Assembly (NCBI GenBank): GCA_938003715.1
Contig: CALKYK010000352.1
Coordinates: 1-13,085 of the forward strand
Source of the DNA: an uncultured Gammaproteobacteria bacterium
GTDB lineage: Bacteria > Pseudomonadota > Gammaproteobacteria > Steroidobacterales > Woeseiaceae
Reading direction: 5' to 3'
DNA: 13,085 nucleotides
Of the stretch, positions 6,262 to 11,127 are shown piece after piece. The notes below the pieces were generated by a model, which did not search any database, was not told where the DNA came from, and was given only the letters and a program-made list of their open reading frames with translations. Within the stretch, counting starts at the first letter, position 1, and each line of letters starts with the position of its first letter. The translations under genes were made by a program, and so were the position numbers.

Positions 6262-7306
6262 GGAATTCGTCCGGCAACGCCGATTCGTCGAGCGGCGCGT
6301 CGGCCGGCACCTCGAGTGGTCGCGCGTGGTACGTCTGCCAGTACAGCACACTCGCCTCCTCGGGCAACTCATACAGATCGGCGCAAAGCGCGGCCATCGC
6401 CTTGCCGGTGTAGGTCGTCTCGAGCTGCAGGTCGAGCTTTTCAGCAGCAAACGAAATCGCCTCGGCCGTTTGTTCGGTGCCGCGCGCGTAACCGGGACCG
6501 AAAAACTCGTGCCGCAATACGATGTTCGTTCGTGATGAGAGATCGGCAGGCGTGCGGTCGTCGATTTGTCGCATCATCGTCGCGGTTTTTGCGCAGAGTT
6601 TCGACAGCGCGCGTTCGTTCGTCAGCCAGGTTTCGCTGACCCGGACCGCATGGACTTCGACGGACTTTCCTGCAAGCGCGAGTCCGAGCGCGATACCGGC
6701 GGCGGTGCCCATGGTGCCGGTGCCGACGTAGATGCGGGTGGGGCACGGCACCTCGCCGGCATCGACCTGGTTCGCGAGTTCGAGTCCGGCCGCGACGAAG
6801 CCGATCGTGCCGAGCCACGACGAGCCGCCCATCGGTACGACCCACGCGTCGCGACCCCACAGGTGTTTTCGCAGCGTATTGAGCCGGTTCCGGTACGAGC
6901 CGCCGTAGCGCACGATCTGTGTGCCGTTGCGGATGTGCAGGTTGAGCGCCGCGGCGACATCCGGAGTTGCCGCCTGGTGTGACAGAAAGCAGCAGCAGCC
7001 GAATCCCGCCCGGCGCGCGTACAGCGCGGTTGCAAGCGCGTGGTGCGAGCCGGCGGCGCCGAAAGTTGCGATCAGCTTGCGGCCGTGACGGCGTGCGGCC
7101 GGCAACAGGTACTCGAGTTTGCGCACCTTGTTGCCGCCATAGGTTTCGGCGCTCAGGTTGTCGTGTTTGACCAGGATTCGTCTGGAACCGTTCGGGACGT
7201 CGACGACCCTTTCGGTCACGGGTGTCGGCAGTGAGGCGAGATGCAGGCGCGGCAGGCCAGAGCCGAGTTTCGGCAATTTTTCCGACAGGTAGTCCACGAC
7301 GGTCAC
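6236..7306 (-). CDS. PLP-dependent deaminase/desulfhydrase, D-cysteine desulfhydrase/ACC deaminase family
   Basis: Fold-type II PLP enzyme of about 356 residues. Numbering from the GTG at 7306, PLP would be bound by Lys60 in GGNKVRKLEYLL. SHH (87-89) stands where relatives carry SNH, and the phosphate loop is VGTGTMGTAAG (194-204). Relatives remove ammonia and sulfide from D-cysteine or open 1-aminocyclopropane-1-carboxylate; the true substrate is unknown. The SNH-to-SHH change and a CCC run at 104-106 are unusual. The start is uncertain: the frame stays open to 7459, but that would overlap the divergent sheath gene. Candidates are ATG 7399, GTG 7306 and TTG 7276. The TTG has GGA 4 nt upstream and gives an N-terminus of the same length as E. 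coli DcyD. I give 7306 as a compromise. Confidence 0.92.
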   Translation of the reverse strand: MTVVDYLSEKLPKLGSGLPRLHLASLPTPVTERVVDVPNGSRRILVKHDNLSAETYGGNKVRKLEYLLPAARRHGRKLIATFGAAGSHHALATALYARRAGFGCCCFLSHQAATPDVAAALNLHIRNGTQIVRYGGSYRNRLNTLRKHLWGRDAWVVPMGGSSWLGTIGFVAAGLELANQVDAGEVPCPTRIYVGTGTMGTAAGIALGLALAGKSVEVHAVRVSETWLTNERALSKLCAKTATMMRQIDDRTPADLSSRTNIVLRHEFFGPGYARGTEQTAEAISFAAEKLDLQLETTYTGKAMAALCADLYELPEEASVLYWQTYHARPLEVPADAPLDESALPDEFLRYFPQAA

Positions 7307-7356
7307 GGAATCGTTGCGTGAGTCGACATGATACGCGTTCGCCGGCGGGAGTTTTC

Positions 7357-7386
7357 GCAACACGCCGCTAACATTCGGGTTAGAAT
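7357..7386 (+). promoter_or_regulatory. Weak candidate promoter for the sheath-like gene
   Basis: TAGAAT (7381-7386) matches five of six -10 positions. GCAACA (7357-7362), 18 bp upstream, is only a half match to the -35 box. A transcript from here would have a leader of about 32 nt that includes the GGAG binding site at 7415-7418. The region is shared with the divergent PLP-enzyme gene. Confidence 0.3.
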
Positions 7387-7424
7387 GCCGCCCACACATC
7401 AAACTTGTCATCGCGGAGCCAAGT

Positions 7425-8957
7425 TTGTCGGATGCGTTAGACCGGGGCATTACGGTCACGGAACTGGCGCCGATGGATCAACCCATCGCCGCGCCCGAAG
7501 AAACCACGGCTGCTTTCGTAGGACGTGCGCTTCGGGGTCCCCTAGATACACCGATCCTCATTCGCAACTTTGCGGAGTTCAGGCGACGTTTCGGCGGTGT
7601 CTGGACCGGCAGCAGCCTTGGTCCGGCGGTGCAGCAGTTCTTTGCGCACGGCGGCAAACGCCTGTTCGTCATCCGCGTCGCGAACAACGCTACCGGCGCG
7701 ACGCTCCGTCTGCCCGCGATTCACGGCACGCTGACGCTGCGCGCCGTCGATCCGGGTTCGACCGAGCGCGTCCGCGCCGCCATCGACTACGACGGCATCG
7801 ACCCGGCCGACGGTCACTGCTTCAACCTGACCGTGCAGCGCGTTGCGCCCGACAGCGGCCTGATCGAGGACCAGGAGATTTTCACGCGGCTGTCGTGTAA
7901 CCCGGACGACGAGGCGTTCATCGGTGAAGCGCTCAAGTCCTCCGACCTGGTTCGCGTGCAGCTGCCGGTGCCGGCGAACAAGCCGCTGGCGACCGGAGCG
8001 GGCTACGTCGAACACGGCGAACCGGGCGTGGACGGCAGCGCGCTCAGCGACTACGACCTGGTCGGGTCTGCTGGCCACGCGACCGGACTGTTCGCGCTGA
8101 ACAGGATCGAGCACTTCGACCTGCTGTACCTGCCGCCGCCGTCGCACGGTACGGTGCCCGGGCCGGCGGCGGTGCTGGCCGCGGAGCTTTACTGCCGCAA
8201 GCGCGGCGCAATGCTGATACTGGACCCGCCGCTGGAGTGGAAGAACGCGCGCGACGCGATACGTGGCGTGCGCGATACCGGCTACGCACACGCCAACGTG
8301 CTGACCTATTTCCCGCGTATGTACACGCGCAAGGATGACGGCTCGCCGCCGCGCACCGTCGGCGGCGCAATTGCCGGGCTGCTGTGCAAGCTCGACCGCA
8401 CGCGAGGCCCATGGGAGGAACTCGATCAGCGCGGCTTCACGTTCGATCGCGAGCTGGTGCCCGCGATCGACGTCAATGCTGAGGCCGGGCACCTGCTGGT
8501 CAAGGCCGGCATCAATGTCATCGCGGGCACCGTTCCCGGTCACGCGATGCTGTGCGGTTCGGTCACGCTGGCCTGCGGCACCCAAGTGGAGTCCGAGCTG
8601 TCCAGTCTGACCAGCCGCCGCCTCTGCCTGTTCATCACGAATGCGATAGACCGCGGCACGCGCTGGGCGGTATTCGAACCGAGCGCCGGTGCCGTCAAGG
8701 ACCGCGTCGTGACGCAGGTGTACACGTTCATGCGCGCCCTGGCGCGCGCGGGCGCGCTCGAAGACGATCATTTCCTGGTGCAGTGCGACGCCGGGTGGCG
8801 CAGCAAACCGGTGGACCCCGAGCGTGGCATCAACGTGCTCATTGCATTCCGCCCGGCAGGATCGACGCGCACGATCTCGCTGACGCTGCACCAGACGATC
8901 AGCGGCTGCCGCATCGCCGCGACTGCGTTCGCGCCGGTGCGGGCGGAGTGCGCGTAG
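7425..8957 (+). CDS. Contractile-tail sheath-like protein, orphan
   Basis: A 510-residue protein resembling the sheath subunit of contractile phage tails, tailocins and extracellular contractile injection systems. The N-terminal segment ETTAAFVGRALRGPLDTP, then FAEFRRRFGG, then a GKRLFVIRVANN-type strand, is the family signature; the C-terminal part (YTFMRALARAGALEDDHFLVQCDA, then PERGINVLIAFRPA) matches the sheath C-terminal domain. Sheath subunits polymerise around the tail tube in the cytoplasm and contract to drive it outward. The start is TTG with GGAG 6 nt upstream, better supported than the ATG at 7471, which has no binding site. Odd features: no other tail gene in the window, about ten cysteines, and about 20 residues beyond the usual end. 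Codon use is like the neighbours', so this does not look like a recent prophage remnant. Function is open. Confidence 0.88.
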   Translation: MSDALDRGITVTELAPMDQPIAAPEETTAAFVGRALRGPLDTPILIRNFAEFRRRFGGVWTGSSLGPAVQQFFAHGGKRLFVIRVANNATGATLRLPAIHGTLTLRAVDPGSTERVRAAIDYDGIDPADGHCFNLTVQRVAPDSGLIEDQEIFTRLSCNPDDEAFIGEALKSSDLVRVQLPVPANKPLATGAGYVEHGEPGVDGSALSDYDLVGSAGHATGLFALNRIEHFDLLYLPPPSHGTVPGPAAVLAAELYCRKRGAMLILDPPLEWKNARDAIRGVRDTGYAHANVLTYFPRMYTRKDDGSPPRTVGGAIAGLLCKLDRTRGPWEELDQRGFTFDRELVPAIDVNAEAGHLLVKAGINVIAGTVPGHAMLCGSVTLACGTQVESELSSLTSRRLCLFITNAIDRGTRWAVFEPSAGAVKDRVVTQVYTFMRALARAGALEDDHFLVQCDAGWRSKPVDPERGINVLIAFRPAGSTRTISLTLHQTISGCRIAATAFAPVRAECA

Positions 8958-8980
8958 GCATCATCCCGGCCGCGCCGGCA

Positions 8981-9009
8981 TTCACATCGGGCGGTTGCGC
9001 GGGGATAAT
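8981..9009 (+). promoter_or_regulatory. Sigma70-type promoter for the cytochrome c gene
   Basis: TTCACA (8981-8986) and GATAAT (9004-9009) each match five of six consensus positions and are separated by the ideal 17 bp. Transcription would begin near 9016, leaving a leader of about 130 nt before the ATG at 9144. The element starts 24 bp after the sheath gene's stop, so the cytochrome gene is probably transcribed independently. Confidence 0.65.
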
Positions 9010-9045
9010 AGTCCGCAATTCCCACGATAGCGCGAGCCATAAATT

Positions 9046-9112
9046 GTCACGATAATCGTGCGTCAGTGACCTTTGGCAGGTGTTGCGACGAGCGTGCCGG
9101 CACGGGGCACGC
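9046..9112 (+). promoter_or_regulatory. Inverted repeats in the leader of the cytochrome c gene
   Basis: Two structures lie in the predicted leader. At 9048-9060 is the perfect palindrome CACGAT-a-ATCGTG, nested inside GTCAC (9046-9050)/GTGAC (9066-9070). At 9092-9112 is a 7-bp hairpin GCGTGCC-7 nt-GGCACGC, whose first arm also takes part in the palindrome CGTGCCGGCACG (9093-9104), so two pairings exclude each other. These may be a DNA operator, an RNA control element, or both; no known riboswitch consensus is evident. Confidence 0.35.
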
Positions 9113-9143
9113 GATTCATTGAACAGTGACCAGGAGATCGACG

Positions 9144-9617
9144 ATGCGCAGCCGCCCAATCAAACTTCTAATGCTCGCTTCGATCCTTTTCGTCGCGGCA
9201 TGCGACCTTGCGAGCCTGGAGCAGGATTCGATCTACCTGCCGGCGGCCTACGAAGCCCAGGGCGAAGCGCTGTTCTTTTCACTTGGCTGTGTCGGCTGCC
9301 ACAACGGGGTCGGCGCGGATCTGCCCGAACCAGCCGAGGCCGGGCCGGTGCGGGTGCTGCTCGGTACCCGGGCCGGGCGCACGAAATCCTACAACGAGCT
9401 CGTGACCTCCGTCGTCAACCCGTCACACCGGCTCTCGTCGCGCTATCGCCCCGACGAGGTCTCCGACGCCGGGGAATCCCTGATGGTCTCGTATAATGAC
9501 GTCCTTACCGTGACCCAGCTGACGCATATCGTTGCATTTCTGCAGGCGCACTACGTCAAGGCTGACCGGCCCGGTTACTCGTACCCCGTCTATCGCTACG
9601 ACTCCGAACCGGAATAA
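9144..9617 (+). CDS. Lipoprotein c-type cytochrome (single haem)
   Basis: Membrane-anchored electron carrier of 157 residues. Residues 1-20 form a lipoprotein signal with lipobox VAAC (Cys20). The single haem-binding motif CVGCH is at 49-53, preceded by AQGEALFFSLGC, a normal class I cytochrome c N-terminal helix. Met114 in ESLMVSYNDVLT is the likely sixth haem ligand, and the C-terminal helix (QLTHIVAFLQAHY) completes the fold. VTSVVNPSHRLSSRY resembles the middle of small gammaproteobacterial cytochromes c. I chose the ATG at 9144 because AGGAG lies 7 nt upstream; the in-frame GTG at 9126 would put six extra residues before the signal. Redox partners are not in the window. The TAA stop lies next to the A-tract that serves as the T-tract of the opposing terminator. 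Confidence 0.92.
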   Translation: MRSRPIKLLMLASILFVAACDLASLEQDSIYLPAAYEAQGEALFFSLGCVGCHNGVGADLPEPAEAGPVRVLLGTRAGRTKSYNELVTSVVNPSHRLSSRYRPDEVSDAGESLMVSYNDVLTVTQLTHIVAFLQAHYVKADRPGYSYPVYRYDSEPE

Positions 9618-9659
9618 AAAAAGGCGGTTGCAAGCCTGGTTGGCGAGGCTGCAACCGCC
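9616..9659 (-). terminator. Rho-independent terminator of the DoxX-family gene
   Basis: The arms GGCGGTTGC-a-AGCC (9623-9636) and GGCTGCAACCGCC (9647-9659) pair in a 13-bp stem with one bulged A and a 10-nt loop. On the minus strand the stem is followed by seven T residues (complement of 9616-9622), so it terminates transcription from the DoxX gene that ends at 9692. On the plus strand no T-tract follows, so termination of the cytochrome transcript here would be weaker. Confidence 0.85.
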
Positions 9660-9691
9660 GAGTTGCGCGCGGGGCAGACGCACAAAAAGTT

Positions 9692-10135
9692 TCAGGCAAC
9701 GGCACTCGTCGCGTGTTCGTCGCGATCAACCACCGCAGCGCGACGCCGGGCGAGCGCGTAGGCACCGTCGCCGAGTAATGCCTGCACCGCGGCCATCAGT
9801 GCCAGCACCGCCGGGTATTCCCAGCCTCCGCCTTCGTTGGTGAACAACCAGCCCGCGGGCCAGTGCGACCAGGTGGCTCCGACGAGAATCGGCAGCACCG
9901 CCAGCGCGGCGAGGCGCGACTGCCAGCCCAGGATCAGCGCGATGCCGGCGATCGTCTCGACGGCGAACACCACGTAAGCCAGTAGCGCGGGCAGCCCGAT
10001 GGAATCGAAAAACGCGGCCGTACCGGGCAGCGTGAAAACCACGGCCTTCAGGTACACGCTGTGCGCGATCAGTACGACGCCCAGCGTGATGCGCGAGAGC
10101 GCGATGCCGAGCTCGCGATAGTCGGTTTGCAGCAT
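9692..10135 (-). CDS. DoxX-family integral membrane protein
   Basis: A 147-residue inner-membrane protein with four predicted membrane helices (about residues 9-27, 50-70, 72-91 and 105-125) and the DoxX pattern of a first helix ending HSVYLK, a loop with FFDSIGLPALLAY, and a helix carrying VETIAGIALILG. The segment WPAGWLFTNEGGGWEYP before the last helix is typical of the group. The basic C-terminal tail should be cytosolic. DoxX-type proteins are linked to thiosulfate/quinone oxidoreductases, redox stress and acid stress, but most members, including this one, have no proven activity. I chose the ATG at 10135 because AGGAG lies 7 nt upstream; the upstream in-frame extension to 10225 would run into the LysR gene. 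It is divergent from the LysR regulator and likely its target. Confidence 0.92.
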   Translation of the reverse strand: MLQTDYRELGIALSRITLGVVLIAHSVYLKAVVFTLPGTAAFFDSIGLPALLAYVVFAVETIAGIALILGWQSRLAALAVLPILVGATWSHWPAGWLFTNEGGGWEYPAVLALMAAVQALLGDGAYALARRRAAVVDRDEHATSAVA

Positions 10136-10155
10136 GACGAAACTCCTTGCAGCTT

Positions 10156-10182
10156 GTCGTTGCGCGCAGTATCGTCGTTGCG
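10156..10182. repeat. Direct repeats GTCGTTGCG in the DoxX/LysR promoter region
   Basis: GTCGTTGCG occurs at 10156-10164 and again at 10174-10182, an 18-bp period, with a related TGTCGTTTGC at 10214-10223. The first copy covers the predicted DoxX transcription start and the second lies in the promoter spacer. These are candidate binding sites for the divergent LysR protein. Confidence 0.4.
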
Positions 10183-10196
10183 TATCGGCAAGTGAA
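10168..10196 (-). promoter_or_regulatory. Predicted promoter of the DoxX-family gene
   Basis: Read on the minus strand, TTCACT (10191-10196) and GATACT (10168-10173) are separated by 17 bp, each matching four of six consensus positions. Transcription would start near 10161, about 25 nt before the ATG. One GTCGTTGCG repeat sits in the spacer. Confidence 0.5.
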
Positions 10197-10208
10197 TTCC
10201 TGATTTTC

Positions 10209-10223
10209 GCAAATGTCGTTTGC
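10209..10223. promoter_or_regulatory. Inverted repeat over the LysR start codon
   Basis: GCAAA-tgtcg-TTTGC is a perfect inverted repeat with a 5-nt centre that covers the LysR ATG at 10213. Spacing is near that of LysR-type T-N11-A boxes, so it could be an autoregulatory site, but its position inside the start of the gene is unusual for one. Confidence 0.3.
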
Positions 10224-11127
10224 AAATGTGCAAGAACTGGATTGGGACGACCTGCGTGTCTTCAACGCCGTCGTCCAGGCCGGGTCCCTGCGTGGCGCCT
10301 CGATAGCGCTCGGCATCAACCATTCGACCGTGTTCCGGCGCCTGAACCGGCTGGAGAAAGCGATCGGCGCCCGGCTTTTCGACCGTCTGCCGGAGGGCTA
10401 CGCGCTCACGCAGGCGGGCGACGAGCTTGCGCCGTATGCGGCGCGCATCGGCGAGCAGGTCGACGCGCTCTCGCTGTCCCTGCTCGGCAAGGACTTCAAA
10501 CCGGGCGGTACGGTGCGCATTACAGCGCCCGACAACATCGCCTACACGTTCCTGCCGGGCTACATCGATGCGTTTCTCGACGACTATCCCGACATCCGCG
10601 TCGAACTGGTTGCCGGCGGCGCGTCGCTCGACCTGACCCGGCGCGAGGCCGACATCGCGATTCGCGCGACGCCGAAACCACCGGACTACCTGATCGCGCG
10701 CAAGGTCTGCCGGCTGGCATGGGCGTTCTACGCGTCACCGGCCTACCTCGATGCGCGCGGACACCCGGGTGACATCAATGACCTTGCCGAACAGCGGATG
10801 ATCGGCGCCGACGGAGCCCTGGAAAAACTGCCTGCGATGCGCTGGCTCGACAAGCGGCTGTCGGACCGCATCGTCGTTCGCTGCAACACGCTCGACGGCA
10901 TGTCGGCGCTCGCGGAAGCGGGACTGGGAATTGCGCTGATGCCGGACGACCAGTTCAAGCCGACGCTCGAGAGGCTGTTCGAAGCCAGACCGCGAGTCGT
11001 CTCGGACCTGTGGTTGCTGACGCACCCGGAGCTTAGGAGAACCGAGCGCGTGCGGCTTATGGTCGAGCACCTGATGGCGAAGATGCGCGAGGATCCGCGC
11101 CTCGCTTCGCACGAGGCCGCGGACTAG
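10213..11127 (+). CDS. LysR-family transcriptional regulator
   Basis: DNA-binding regulator of 304 residues, the normal family length. The N-terminal winged helix-turn-helix covers about residues 8-69, with SLRGASIALGINHSTVFRRL as helix-turn-helix and LEKAIGARLFDRLPEGYALTQAGDEL as wing and linker. The effector-binding domain runs from about 92 to 290 (GGTVRITAPDN, then LPGYIDAFLDDYPDIRVEL). The recognition helix NHSTVFRRLNRLE departs from the common S-x-PA-x-S-x-x-I pattern, as in the subgroup that regulates DoxX or oxidoreductase genes. The ATG at 10213 lacks a good ribosome binding site; a GTG at 10228 is an alternative start. It is divergent from the DoxX-family gene 77 bp away, the classic regulator-target arrangement. 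Its TAG stop overlaps the stop of the convergent oxoprolinase gene. Confidence 0.96.
   Translation: MSFANVQELDWDDLRVFNAVVQAGSLRGASIALGINHSTVFRRLNRLEKAIGARLFDRLPEGYALTQAGDELAPYAARIGEQVDALSLSLLGKDFKPGGTVRITAPDNIAYTFLPGYIDAFLDDYPDIRVELVAGGASLDLTRREADIAIRATPKPPDYLIARKVCRLAWAFYASPAYLDARGHPGDINDLAEQRMIGADGALEKLPAMRWLDKRLSDRIVVRCNTLDGMSALAEAGLGIALMPDDQFKPTLERLFEARPRVVSDLWLLTHPELRRTERVRLMVEHLMAKMREDPRLASHEAAD

Noticed and set aside
7542..8891. A 449-codon open frame on the minus strand opposite the sheath gene
   Set aside because: Repetitive Arg/Ala/Gln composition, no domain, no plausible start signal; it mirrors the codon bias of the real gene.
9126..9143. GTG at 9126 as start of the cytochrome c gene
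   Set aside because: The AGGAG site at 9132-9136 lies inside that extension and is ideally placed for the ATG at 9144.
7425..9617. A prophage or tailocin island around the sheath-like gene
   Set aside because: Neighbouring genes are a PLP enzyme and a cytochrome c with normal codon use; no integrase, tube, baseplate, lysis gene or attachment repeats were seen.
10136..10225. Upstream extension of the DoxX-family gene to 10225
   Set aside because: It would overlap the divergent LysR start, adds residues unlike the family, and the ATG at 10135 has a perfect binding site.
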